This document shows, one piece after another, positions 10,621-21,578 of a stretch of DNA of 64,000 bases. Both the position numbers and the translations under genes were made by a program. Source of the DNA: Ottelia alismoides (Eukaryota > Streptophyta > Magnoliopsida > Alismatales > Hydrocharitaceae). The notes beneath the pieces were generated by a model, which was not told the DNA's origin, ran no database searches, and saw only the letters and a program-made list of their open reading frames with translations. Location: positions 186,001 through 250,000 of the forward strand of contig JAZKJV010002326.1 in assembly GCA_037367405.1 (NCBI GenBank), in the 5' to 3' direction. Each line of letters starts with the position of its first letter. Within the stretch, counting starts at the first letter, position 1.

Positions 10621-12862
10621 TAAAAATAAAAGACAAGTGTTTTTGGTGGATTTTTAATTGTTTTTAATTTTTTTGGATTTTTAATTAATTAAGAAAATAA
10701 AGAAACTAGAAAAACAACCAACTTCAAGCAATTATTTAATGCATCAAAAATCAATCAAAAATTCCAATAAAAATGTTTTTGTGTGTTTTATGATTTTTAC
10801 TGTTTTTAGTGAATTTTTGGTATTTTTCTGATTTGTATTTAATTTTCTAAAAATAAAACAATGCAAGAAAATGAGGGTACTGTCCAGCCGAGCTTAAGGG
10901 ACTTAGATAAAATATCTTAAAATCCCCAATAAGCTTGGAGGTAATTTTCCTATAAAGAGAAAGAAACAGGGAAAATTTAGGCACCTTAATTATTATTTTT
11001 AGGTTTTTAAATTAATTATTAGAATTTTTATGAGTTTTTAGGTGTTTTTCAATTTTTATGAGTTCTATATAATGAAAAATGACCAAAATTAGTCAGAAAA
11101 TCAAACACAATAAAAGCAACAGTAGATAATTTTTTTATAATTTTTAGATGAATTTTAATATTTTTTTGTGATTTTTAAAATCAGACAGTAAGGAAAAAGG
11201 CTGGTTTTGAATTTTTAAAAATATCAAATCAAAACAAAAATGTCTCCAAAAATTCTAGAAAATTTTACACATGGCAGGAGCCATGTGTCCAATTTTCATG
11301 GAATTTGGAGTAAGTTTTATATTTTATTCAAAAATAAAACCTAGGTAAAGTGCACAGGGACCTGTACGTAATTACCCAAAGCTCTGGGGGGTCCGGTGCA
11401 AAATTCCCAAGAAATCACGCGCGCGACGTGTGTCTGGGGCACACAGGGACCTATATGCAAGGAAATAAAGTTCTTGGGCTAAATAATAACAAGTATTAAA
11501 ACCCAGGGAACTTAATGTAATTTACCCACTAAAATAACACACATGCGCAAATAAACCACGTACAGGGGTATCGATGCAAATATCTAAAAAGTTTCAGTCA
11601 TTTCATAACATCCCCGAATTACAGAGCTAAACATGCAAATTACCCAACAAAGCACGTGTCGATGCACGTGCTACACTACAAACAGGGGCATACTTGCAAA
11701 TAAAATAAACTTCAGGTCCAAAGTGCAAATAAACTAGAAATAAAACAACTAAACTATATATTTACATGACTAAATAATAAAAATTAAAAGCAGAGGGGCC
11801 TAAGGACAATTACCCCATTATTATATCCAAGGGCTGAGAGCGCGCCACGTGGAGATCCGATGGTGGAGGGGAAAAGGCGCCTCGCTCCTGTAACCCTTGG
11901 CGTGATCGGACGACTGAGACGAAGACACGTGTAGGATCTGATGGTGACTGATCAAATGCGCCTCATCTCAGGGTCGAACGGTCTGGATCAACTCCTCCTC
12001 AGATCAACGGTGCTGGCAGCTCCTGAAGCGAACGGTGGCGATCAAAACTGGAGCAGGAGGAGCATCGGACGGCAGAGAAGGATCGAGGAAGAACTGATGG
12101 CCGACGAACTTCACCGGCCCGCTGCGTGCACTCCCGTCCTCCTCGCGGGGCTCTGATGATCGGAGAAGGCTCGTCGTGGGCTCCCGCGTCAAATGGCAGT
12201 CTCCGATGGCCCAACGGAGCTCCGAGGAGCTCAGGCGGGGCCGGTGGAGCGCAGGCTGCTGCTCTAAATGGTCCAAGCCCTCAGATGGGCTCGGATGTCC
12301 CTGCAAATCGCACCAGCAGACTCGCGGGTCGAGGGCAAATGCCTCGACCCCGTTAGGATGGGTGATAGTGAACGGTGAGGCGTAGTGGTCGAGCTCCGAC
12401 GAGTGGAGTAGGGTGAAGCTTTAAACCCCAGCTCCTGTGCGAGCTGGGTTGAATGGAAGGGCGTAGAACATGTGCGAGGGATAGGCGATCGTGATGGAAC
12501 GGTCCGATGATCGAATGGATGATGGGTGTGGCCGGAATCGAGGATGGTCGGCGACGGCGGGATTTGGGGGTAAATCAAAATCAAAGAAAAGGGGAAAGAA
12601 TCTAAGATACCTGGGTGGAGGAATCGACTGGGGATGAGCTTAGGAAACTCTGGGTCCTTGCCTCACGGGACGTCGTGACCCGAGGCTCTGGTGCTACCTC
12701 CTGGCGGCGCTCGGCGGCGGAAGCTCGCCGGATCGATGTCTCCTTTCTCCCTCCTCGCTGCAACACCCTCTGGAGCGAGCTGTCACTATCGCCAAGACGG
12801 TGGAGGTCACTGGGTGGTGAACAAATGAGCCAAAGATACGCAATAGGGTGGCGGAGCTGGGA

Positions 12863-12869
12863 ATTTATA
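12863..12869 (-). promoter_or_regulatory. Probable LTR TATA box
   Basis: Minus-strand TATAAAT, about 200 bp downstream of the paired W-box-like site and just before the GC-rich leader block. The same arrangement is seen in the sister LTR at 26972-26978 and in related LTRs at 8588-8595 and 37814-37821. It is assigned by position and motif only. Confidence 0.5.
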
Positions 12870-13069
12870 TGGGTGCAGGTCCGGGAAGAAGGGCTCGGGT
12901 GTGGCTCGATTGAGCACGAATCCCTAGGATCAATGTCGGGCGAGATTCCCGGATACTTGGGGAGTGATTAGGACCCTGGGTTAGGCTAAATGGTGATCGG
13001 GTCTGGCAGGAATAAATGGGGGAAGTCGGGTCTGCGAACCAGACCCGTGGGAAGTGGTCCACAGGGGGA

Positions 13070-13087
13070 GTTGACCGGGCGGTCAAC
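13070..13087. promoter_or_regulatory. Inverted W-box-like pair in LTR
   Basis: GTTGACC and GGTCAAC face each other across four bases. TTGAC is the core bound by WRKY factors. Equivalent pairs exist in all the other complete long LTRs of the window. Confidence 0.5.
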
Positions 13088-14070
13088 GACCCCCGTGGAC
13101 CAATGGGAATCAACCACGTCAGAAAAGATTTATAAATTAAATTAAAAATAACAAATGGCCGATTTAATTAAAACTCAAAACATGAAATATTTTTGTTCAA
13201 ATTTTTTCTATTTTTTGGTGATTTTTAATTAATTTTTCAAAATAGAAATAAGGTATTTACATAATATAGCTATATATAGGTATATACATAATATGTCTTT
13301 TTAATTTTTGATTTTTAATTTGTTATTTTTGTGCATTTTTGTTCCTATTTTATATTTTATTTATTTATAGTATAAAATTAGGAATAAAAGGGTATTTTTA
13401 TTTTATTTTTATTATTTATATACAATAGTCAAATAAATAGATATATACATCTATGTACATGGTATATTTACAATGTGATTTTTGATTTTTAATTTTGTGC
13501 TTTTTATTTTGTTTTTGTTTTAATAGTTTTTATTTTATTTATTTACAACATAAAAAGTAGAATATATACAAATTTTATAAAAATTAATTTTATTTATTTA
13601 TAAGGCTAAATAAATATAGATGTGTGGACTATATACATGGTGACTATGTACAAGTGAATGTTTTTACCTTTCTTTTTAATTTTTCTATTTTTATTTGGAT
13701 TTTATAAATATAAATATATACATAATATATACAAGCCATTTTATTCTAATTTTTTAGAGGAAAATATATTTATTTATTTACAGGCCTATTTACACACATG
13801 AGCCCCTATCTCCCTCTACTTTGGCTTTTATGCGGTCAGGCCCATGCTGAGCCCTCCCTTGGGTTAGGTTGCTCAATATTTATTCTAAATATTTCTTCTT
13901 TTTCTTTTTTATCTTTATTCTTTTATTTTTGCACAAAAACATGCTAATTATTACTTTTTACACCATGCATGCTTTTGGTAATTATTTATATTTACAAATA
14001 TATACATGCATTTGCAAAGGTTTTTGTAGCTAAAATATAAGAATAAAGAGTGATGAATGAGTATTCATCA

Positions 14071-14082
14071 ACCCCCTATACT
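14071..14082 (-). promoter_or_regulatory. Polypurine tract of the Athila-type element
   Basis: On the minus strand AAGTATAGGGGGT lies directly before the 3' LTR start (TGATGAATAC). This is where RNase H leaves the primer for second-strand synthesis. The same motif at the same place precedes the LTR at 39410. It is also the repeated unit of the hairpins at 15680-16031. Confidence 0.85.
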
Positions 14083-15640
14083 TAACTTTGCTAGTCCCTT
14101 AGCAAACACTTATTTGAAAAAGAAGTGAAAAAGAAGAAAGAAAAAGAAAAAGAGAAGAATGTACATGGATCAAGGTTGAATATTAAACTTTCCTTCATTA
14201 AATTGATATGGAGCTTAATCAGATCTTTGGATTATTAATGTGTCGGAACCTTACGTGGACTTAAGCTTAAAACTCAACAGCCTCTAAGTTCCACTAATCT
14301 CTAATCAAGACTCCTCAATGCTCCAGATCAGAACAAGTCATCAATCACTAACCCTGAAGACCATGAATCTTTCCTTGTCCTGTGAATGTGAGGTATAAGC
14401 TCTCCACCTCAGAAATGGCAACCTGACAACCCTCCCCAACAAGGTAACTCTATGAACTCAATCTGGCCACTCATTCCTCGAGGAGCGGGGTATTCCCTTC
14501 TAAGTTCAAGTTCAACCGGCTCAAGAAGAGGGGGAAGAAGAGAATGGACCATGGCTAGTGTAGCCATGTATCCTTGGGAGCTTGACCAGTGTAGCCAAGT
14601 CTCCCTGCTGCAAGCTACATAAGGTGAATCATGAATCTCAAGCTTTGCTTATTGCACTCTATAGACATACTCCGGTGGGATTATCATTTTCTCTCAGACC
14701 CACCACTTTTTTGGAGTTATTTTCTTTTTGCATTTTTTTTTCAAGTGCATCTATACAACATATACATGTACAGCATATATACAAGGAGTTTTTCCTCTTG
14801 AGCCAGTAGACTATCCCTCTTTTGAAGCTTTATTGTAACCCACAACTCCCGTCGTTAGACCTCATGGCAACCAGACCAAGTTGAGACGCACTTCCTTCAC
14901 TAAAAGAAGAAGAGAGGTTCCAGCTAGAAGTACTACCCTCATATGCTACCCCAAGTCAAGGAAGACTGCCTCCTCACCACCTCCTCCGTAGAGAGCTCGG
15001 TGCAAAGTGCTGGTGTCCAAGTAAAGCCATTGTCTATATGAGTCATGTGTTATTGTTAAGTGCTCTACTTAGGCTCATTGAGATGACATGTGATCATAGC
15101 CTAGTGGACTCAAAGAATTAAGTCATCATGGACCTGAAAAGCCTTAAACCTAAGCCCTATAAGGTTCCTCTTAGAAATTAGGTGGATTAAGATCTTAATC
15201 AAGCTCCATTTCTCAATTTGATTCCAGACTAGTTTAAATGTCAACTATAATCCAGAAAAACTATATACATATGTACAAAAGATGCTATTCACAAATTTTA
15301 CAATCATGCAAAATTTTTGAAAAATGTTTTGAAATCATGAATGGATGATGCATGAAGTGCAAGTTTTGCAAAAGGTATTTGCACACATTTACACAATATT
15401 TTTGCAAACTTTTGATTTTCAAAACATTTTGGAAAAATTTTGTACTATATACATAATTTTGATACAAAAATATTTACACAAGCTTTACACAAAAGATTTT
15501 TGAAATCATTTTTACAAAAATAATTTGTACACCAGCTATTTATGTGCAAATAAAAGAATGTTTATGTATATGAAAAATTTTTAATTTTTGTGATTTTTAG
15601 GGTTTTTAGCCATTTTATTTATTAACACACTCACACAAAG
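14083..15640 (-). other. 3' untranslated region of the Athila-type element
   Basis: No coding similarity between integrase and the polypurine tract, so no envelope-like gene is recognisable. A block around 14475-14525, containing GGAGCGGGGTATTCCC and then TTCTAAGTTCAAG, is almost identical to one at 39833-39870 in the non-coding element. GACCAGTGTAG and CCCTCTTTTGAAGCTTT also recur there (about 39940 and 40148). 14100-14160 is purine-rich on the plus strand. 15290-15540 is rich in TTTTGCAAA-like runs. Confidence 0.7.
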
Positions 15641-15679
15641 TACGAGTTATGGCTAAAGTATATATGAAATATATACACA

Positions 15680-15694
15680 CCCCCCTATACTTAG
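15680..15694 (-). repeat. Extra polypurine-tract-like copy, and long-range stem
   Basis: CCCCCTATACTTAGC repeats the tract motif without its own close inverted arm. It sits between ACGAGTTATG (about 15649) and CATAACTCGTG (about 15735), which could pair with each other at longer range. The same set recurs at about 41298-41402. Confidence 0.6.
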
Positions 15695-15823
15695 CTCGAA
15701 CGATGTCCTCAGAGTCAAGAACGATGAAGAATACATAACTCGTGCTATGTATAGGGAAGTGCAAAGGAAGGCTATATACAAAGACAAATAAATAGAATAT
15801 CAAGAGACTCTCGGCTTTTCCCC

Positions 15824-15855
15824 CTATACTTAGGATCAAGTAATCCTAAGTATAG
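15824..15855. repeat. Hairpin 1 containing the polypurine-tract motif
   Basis: CTATACTTAGGA and TCCTAAGTATAG form a perfect 12-bp stem around an 8-base loop. Directly outside is CCC, so the minus strand reads the stem followed by GGGG, as in the true polypurine tract at 14071. Confidence 0.85.
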
Positions 15856-15907
15856 CAGGCTGTACACAAAGGGAAAACCGAGTGGAGAATGTACAGGGTC
15901 TACCACC

Positions 15908-15941
15908 CCTATACTTAGGGTAAAATATCCCTAAGTATAGG
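15908..15941. repeat. Hairpin 2 containing the polypurine-tract motif
   Basis: CCTATACTTAGGG and CCCTAAGTATAGG form a perfect 13-bp stem around the 8-base loop TAAAATAT. Confidence 0.85.
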
Positions 15942-15998
15942 CAGCAAAAACAGGGGTAGAAAGAAACAAAAGAAATACCCGAAGGTCTCACATCCCCC

Positions 15999-16031
15999 CT
16001 ATACTTTGGGTAAAGTACACCCTAAGTATAG
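15999..16031. repeat. Hairpin 3 containing the polypurine-tract motif
   Basis: CTATACTTTGGG and CCCTAAGTATAG form a 12-bp stem with one mismatch around a 9-base loop. A run of C lies directly outside the left arm. Confidence 0.8.
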
Positions 16032-16162
16032 CGTAATCGAAGATGACAATCGGGATGTGAAACTAAAGAATGTGATGATATGGACATCTGGATCTATACA
16101 AGTCGGAAGATCAGTGAAAATCAGGCGTGAGATGCAATAGATGTGAGTCAAAGGACCACATC

Positions 16163-17037
16163 TCACGCAAAATGAATCGGGGCAACATCAACGACCCGCG
16201 GCTCATGATCTAGAAATGGCTTGAGCCGCTGGCCGTTCACTCGAAAGGTACTCTCAGAAGACAACTCGGATATATCAATGCTACCGTTGTCGTGTACCTT
16301 TCTCACCAGATAAGGTCCCTTCCACTTGCTCTGTAGCTTCCCTGGAAATAAACGAAGCCTCGCATCAAACAGCCATACTCTCTGTCCAGGCTCAAAATTC
16401 TTGTGGCTGATGTGAGAATCATGCCACTCCTTCACTCTCTCCTTATAATGTAGGCTGTTTGAGAAAGCTGTATCTCTCAACTCCTCCAGGGCTGCTAACT
16501 CTGCCCTCCTCTGGTCTCCTACACCATCTGGATCCATAAGTATCTCAGTGACTGCCCAAAGTGACCTGTGTCTCAGCTCAACAGGCAAATGGCACGGCTT
16601 GCCATATACGAGGCGAAAGGGAGATGTGCCCAATGGTGTTTTGAAAGACGTCCTGTATGCCCACAAGACCGAATCCAAAAGCTGTGACCAATCCTTTCGG
16701 TCAGGGCGGACGACTTTCTGCAATATAGTCTTGATCTCCCTGTTCGACACCTCGGCTAGACCATTCGTCTGTGGATGGTAAGGTGTAGCAACACGATGGT
16801 CTATGCCGAACTCGCTAGCAAGGGCCTTCACCTGGTCGTTGATGAAATGAGACCCCCCATCTGAAATCAATACTCGAGGTACCCCGAACCACATGATGAT
16901 GTGCTTCCTCAAAAATCTGCAAACTGTCCTCGCATCAGCGGCTCGGGCGGGGATAGCCTCAACCCAACGACTAACATAATCTACGGCCAACAGAATGTAC
17001 TCAAATCCCTGACTCTTAGGGAATGGACCCATGAAAA
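16163..17037 (-). pseudogene. Athila-type integrase, catalytic core and C-terminal domain
   Basis: The open frame (from 17065) carries the integrase catalytic core: Asp29 in AVDYVSRWVEA, Asp69 in ISDGGSHF and Glu105 in NGLAEVSNRE. The 35-residue spacing between the second Asp and the Glu is the family's D,D-35-E pattern. The C-terminal part has RLRLFPGKLQSKWKGPY, a GPY/F-type domain. This enzyme inserts the cDNA into chromosomal DNA. Its zinc-binding N-terminus lies in the neighbouring frame (17016-18410). The two overlap around a run of four T on the minus strand (17034-17037) that appears one base too long, so the integrase is split by a 1-base frameshift. No envelope-like frame follows. 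Confidence 0.92.
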
Positions 17038-18908
17038 TTGATGCCCCATGCGTCAAAAACCTCACAGAAGTGAATGGGCTGCATCGGCATCATATCACGC
17101 TGTCCACAGGTGCCCATCCTCTGACAGTCAGTACACCTCTTCACGAACTCATCAGAGTCCTTGAAGAGGGTAGGCCACCACAAGCCGGATTGGAGCACTT
17201 TCTGTGCCGTTCTCCTCCCAGAATGATGTCCTCCTGCCTCAAGCTTGTGGCAGTAAGTGAGGACGCTATGGTGCTCCTCCTGAGGAATGCACCTACGCCA
17301 GACGCTATCCCCTCCTTCGTGGTAAAGGATGGGATCCTCCCAGTGGTAGGACTTGGCCTTCGCAAGGAAGGTCTCAAGCCTCTGCCTGGTCCAATCTTGT
17401 GGGACTTTCCCAGCAACGAGAAAGTTCACAAAATCGGCATACCACGGGAGTGAGGCGATAGCTAGGATCGCCTCATCTGGGAAGGTCTCACAAATAGGAT
17501 TAATATGCTCAGACTCCTCAGGCTGCTCTAAACGGGAGAGATGATCCGCCACCACATTCTTGACTCTAGGCTTATCCTTGATCTCAATGTCGAACTCCTG
17601 GAGTAGAAGGATCCATCTAGTCAGTCTGGCCTTGGCATCCTTCTTTTCCATGAGGTATCGGATGGCGGTGTGATCAGTGTACAAGGTCACTCTAGATCCA
17701 ATGATGTAAGATCTGAACTTATCTAGGGCGAATACTACGGCTAGCATCTCCTTCTCTGTGACTGTATAATTCCGCTGCGCGGAATCCAATGTGCGGCTAG
17801 CGTAATAGATAGCAAAGGGGACTCCATCCCTCCTCTGTCCCAGCATGGCCCCCACAGCAAAATCGGAGGCATCCATCATGATCTCGAATGGGAGAGACCA
17901 ATCAGGCGGCTGGAGAACATGAGCCTCAATCACACTCTGCTTGAGAGTCTCAAAAGACAAAAGACACTTGTCATCGACAAGGAACTCGGTGTCTTTTGTC
18001 AGTAGGTCAGTCAACGGTCGGGCAAGCCTGCTGAAATCATGAATGAATCGTCGGTAGAAACCGACGTGCCCCAGGAATGACCGTAACTGCCTAAGATTGG
18101 ACGACGGTGTGAGTTTTCTAATGACATCAACCTTGGCCGGATCAACCTCCATGCCCCTGTTGGAGATGATGTGGCCAAGCACCGTCCCTTGAGTCACCAT
18201 GAAGTGACTCTTCTCCCAAGATAACACCAAATGGACCTCTATACATTGCTGGAGTACTCGGTCTAGGCAGTCAAGACAGGAGTCGAATCCGTCGCCGTAA
18301 ACCGAGAAATCGTCCATGAAGACCTCCAAACACTCCCCTACCATGTCCGAAAAGATCGACAGCATGCATCTCTGAAAAGTCGCAGAGGCATTGCATAGCC
18401 CAAATGGCATGCGTCGGAAGGCGTATGTGCCGAAGGGACAGGTAAAGGTGGTCTTCTCCTAGTCCTCAGGAGCGATGGCCACCTGGTTGTAGCCCGAGTA
18501 CCCATCCAGAAAGCAATAGTGGCTCTTACCTGCCAGTCTCTCAATGATCTGGTAAATAAAAGGCAGGGGGAAATGATCCTTCTTGGTGGCCTGGTTGAGT
18601 CTCCTGTAGTCAACGCGGACCTGCCAAGAAGTGGGTACTCGTGTAGCAATCTTCTCTCCCGACTCACTGATCACTGTCGTGATGCCCGTCTTCTTGGGCA
18701 TTACATGCAAGGGGCTGACCCACTTGGAGTCAGAGATGGGATAGATAAAATCGACGCTCCACCATTTCGAGATTTCCTTCATGACAACCTCTCTTAGATT
18801 TGGGTTCAGCTGCCGCTGGAACTCACGCGACGGCTTTGCCTCATCCTCGAGATAGATATGGTGGGAGCACAGGGCCAGACTAATCCCCTGGAGATCTGCT
18901 ACGCTCCA
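17016..18908 (-). pseudogene. Athila-type reverse transcriptase, RNase H and integrase zinc domain
   Basis: One reading frame, cut by a TAG at 18459-18461. Upstream of that stop (18782-18462) is the RT finger region with VDYRRLNQATKKDHFPLP. Downstream (from 18410) come [13 protein letters not shown] and [10 protein letters not shown], the RT catalytic box (FMDD at residues 31-34). RNase H follows, with [26 protein letters not shown] and [10 protein letters not shown], ending VADHLSRLE. The integrase His-His-Cys-Cys zinc domain closes the frame, ending in CTDCQRMG. These activities copy RNA into DNA, remove the RNA strand and prepare integration. The TAG falls in a position usually occupied by Gln, so a C-to-T change is likely. 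The frame then shifts at 17034-17037. Confidence 0.93.
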
Positions 18909-20276
18909 TCAGATTGCCTTGCGGTTCTTTTCAAGAACCCCCATCAGTCGGGATTCTTGCTCTCCAGTCAGATCGGCGGAGATGATGACTGGGTACATCT
19001 CAGGCTCACCCGCAAGGAATCGATACTTCACCGAAGTAGGGAGCGACTTCAGCTCTGGACAGCTGGGTGCTGGCAAATCTGGCTTTGAAAGAAGCATCGT
19101 GTATGCTGCCAAATCTGCCTGGGAGAATGAGAACGTACTCTCGCAAACTGGATCTGAAGAAGGCTGCTCAACTGAACTGTCTCTGATCTGCTCGTCATCT
19201 ACCTCCTCCTCAGCTGTAGGCCTAGTAGGACTCAGGTCTGGCATGTAATCCTCGCAATCTGCCCAATCAGACTCTGAATCCGAGGGATCTGCATCACACA
19301 AGGTGGCATCAGCACCACCATCATCACAAAAATCCGTGTCACGGTCAAGAACCTGCTCTGCTGCCACTGAAGTATCCTGGACCAGGAATGTGCTCTCCAA
19401 GCTCTCCTCTACTGTCATCTCTGCATCAACAGTGTCTGAAAATGAGAGGATGGCCTGTGCTGCTGGGTCTGCCCATGCTGCCTCGTCGTCTGTGATCACA
19501 AAGTCACAGTCCTGGTGGATGTCTAGCCCGGCATCTGTCAGCTGCTCTGAATCTGAACTGGTCTCTGAGCATGGTATGTCTCTGGCTCTGCTGTCCTCGA
19601 CCGTCTCTATTTGTACACTTTCACCCTCGACGCGAAAGTATACCTTCCCACTATCATGGTCAGTCACCGCCTTGGCGGTGGCCAAGAACGGACGACAGAG
19701 AATGATGGGGGTATCGGTCACTGAATCAGGGATCTCCATGTCCAACACTACGAAGTCCACGGGGAATTGCAGGCCCTGAATAGTGACAACAATGTCTCGC
19801 AACAACCCCTTCGACCTCTTGACAGATCGATCAGCAAACTGAAGGACTGCCCTGCTCTGTCTAAGAGTACCCAACTCGAAGCGGTCGAGAAGGGCTGCCG
19901 AAAGGAGGTTGATAGACGATCCGCTATCCAATAGAGTCCGGTCGAACCTCTGCTCTCTAATATGACATCTGACATAAGGGGCTCCTGAATCTGGCCTCTT
20001 GGCCGGTAGACGGTTCTGAATCGCGAAGCACATGGCTTTCGTCAGCACATGGATCTCTGAGTGGTGGTTCCTCCTCTTCCTCCTGACTGTAGTCCTGTCT
20101 CTCAACGAATGCTGAAGAAGGGGGATGTGCTGCAAAGCCTCCTGAAGAGTCAGCTGGATATGGAATCGGTCTATCATCTGCTGGCTGAACTCTTCCTGAT
20201 CTCTCTTTTTAGGATTTTCTGTTTTCTTCCCCTTCCCCATCTGAAGGGCTCTAGGGAAGGGGATCACTGGGTCCTT
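18909..20276 (-). pseudogene. Athila-type aspartic protease with a long acidic tail
   Basis: This frame follows gag in phase, after a TAG at 20277-20279. The catalytic block LLDSGSSINLL is near residue 114 of the piece starting at 20267, and the flap region is followed by FVVLDMEIP and PIILCRPFLATA, the usual Athila-type pattern (most relatives have LGRPFLAT). The protease would cut the polyprotein. Between it and the RT is a spacer of about 160 residues, roughly residues 225-385, very rich in Asp, Glu and Ser, with almost no recognisable structure. The frame ends in a TGA at 18909-18911, and the next in-phase codons continue into the RT, so the stop is a mutation rather than a natural end. 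Confidence 0.9.
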
Positions 20277-21578
20277 CTAAGATGAAGGACTAGGAAAAGG
20301 TCTAGACGGCTCGACAGCCGGATCCGCACATACATCAAGCACCATAGTGGGACCAGAAAAAACCAAACCTTTTCCTTTATTCACAACATGGTTCCGAGAT
20401 ACATCAGGTGAAGGAAAAACAACAGATCTCTCTACAGGAACTCTGGTGGCCTCAGTACCACCAGTGGCTGGATCAGCTGGACGTCTCGCGGCCTCAGTAC
20501 CGCGCTCTAGCTCGGCATCAGGAGTGGCCTCAGTACCACCTCCTCTAACTCGTGAAATGACGGCCTCAACATCGCCTGTGGAATCCGCATCCTTGGTGGT
20601 ATCAGTACCACCGTCATCATCTCGAGCGGCCTCAGTACTGCTCTCCTCCTCCTCATCTGGTGCTCTAGGTGTGTCCTCATGATGTCGCTCAGACGAGGCG
20701 CCGCCGCCGGCTGGTGTCCTACCGCTCCTAAGTGTGACAAAATCAGCATCAAAAAGGTCTGCAGACATATCATCAAATGGATTACTAGGAGTGGCATGCT
20801 CAGTGTAAGCTACCTGCTCAGACTTCCGCTTCAGGCTATTGGGGTTCGGCTCGATCTGGGCAGGGATGGCGGCCTTCTCTCTCACTATGTCCCGCATCTC
20901 CTGGCGGAACTCGTCCATCTCCCGTCTGAAGGTAGCCTGCTGGTCCGTGAGGAGGCGGGCTATGTCATCCAAAGCGGGGCTCTCGTGGGAGCCCGACGGG
21001 TAGCCTCTCTGGTAATGAGGCTGCTGGAACTGGTGCTGCTGCTGCTGAGAGGGGTATGGGTGTGATGGATGCTGCTGCTGGTGAGGCTGCTCACGCCTCC
21101 AAGACTGTCCCTGCTGGTAGGGACGAGGAACGTAGGACAACTGCTGCTGCTGCTGTGAAGGGTAGACTGGGGGCTGCTGCTGCGGCTGGTGATCTCTCTG
21201 CTGACTGTACTGGCCTCCGTGACCAGATGGTTGCTGCTGGGGCTGAGTACCTCCGTTCCCCCACCTGAATCTGGGATGGTCTCGTCGGATTCCAGGCTGA
21301 GGGCGGTCATACCAAATCCCGTTGACATCGATCAACGGCTCTGCACCGTACTGGGCTGGCGGGAGTACTGCCAGAGGCTGATCAGGCTGGTATACCACCA
21401 TCTGCAAGACTGGAGATGGTGGTGACTGGTAGGTGGGCTGCGGCTGCTGGTACGGCTCCGCCTGTACAAGGTGAACCTGTCTAGGCTGCTGGTGTGAGCT
21501 GGAGCGCTGGGACGAGCTGCTGGTGTTGCCGTGATCGCCTCACGACTGAAGACGGGGCTGTGGAGCCATCTGTGCCTC
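20277..21578 (-). pseudogene. Gag C-terminal region, Gln-rich and repeat-containing
   Basis: In phase with the gag piece upstream, but separated from it by a TAG (21579-21581) and a TGA (21540-21542). The main open part starts at 21407. It begins with a short block including DHPRFRWGN, which resembles the HP-F-W motif of Athila gag. A Gln/Pro/Tyr-rich stretch of about 110 residues follows, then a coiled-coil-like part (ATFRREMDEFRQEMRDIV). The last part is acidic, with imperfect repeats around GTEA. I see no CCHC zinc knuckle. It is presumably RNA-binding or linker material of the capsid polyprotein. It ends in a TAG at 20277-20279, after which the protease frame continues in phase. Confidence 0.82.

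Larger units (their letters stand above)
10621..14070 (-). repeat. 3' LTR of the Athila-type element (outer end missing)
   Basis: It matches 24725-28179 along its whole length, then at its left end stops abruptly against copia A protease. The matching LTR continues another 239 bases to 24486, so this copy is truncated in the U5 part. Its inner end TATTCATCA abuts the polypurine tract. Inner features are the W-box-like pair at 13070-13087, a TATA box at 12863-12869 and the paired CACGTG site at 11651-11672. Confidence 0.9.

Noticed and set aside
12004..12584. Several overlapping 70-106 codon frames on both strands in the GC-rich part of the Athila LTR
   Set aside because: They overlap in many frames, recur only because the LTR is duplicated (26112-26694), and show no domain. 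GC-rich sequence lacks stops by chance.
14083..16162. Envelope-like gene downstream of integrase, as in some Athila elements
   Set aside because: No open frame of suitable length and no signal or membrane segment. The region is dominated by conserved untranslated blocks and hairpins.
16548..17544. Plus-strand frames of 63-140 codons opposite the integrase and RT
   Set aside because: They are antisense shadows of clearly coding minus-strand frames.
18919..20285. Plus-strand frames of up to 158 codons opposite the protease
   Set aside because: The minus strand carries a protease with catalytic motif in the same place. The plus-strand proteins are low-complexity Ser-rich shadows.
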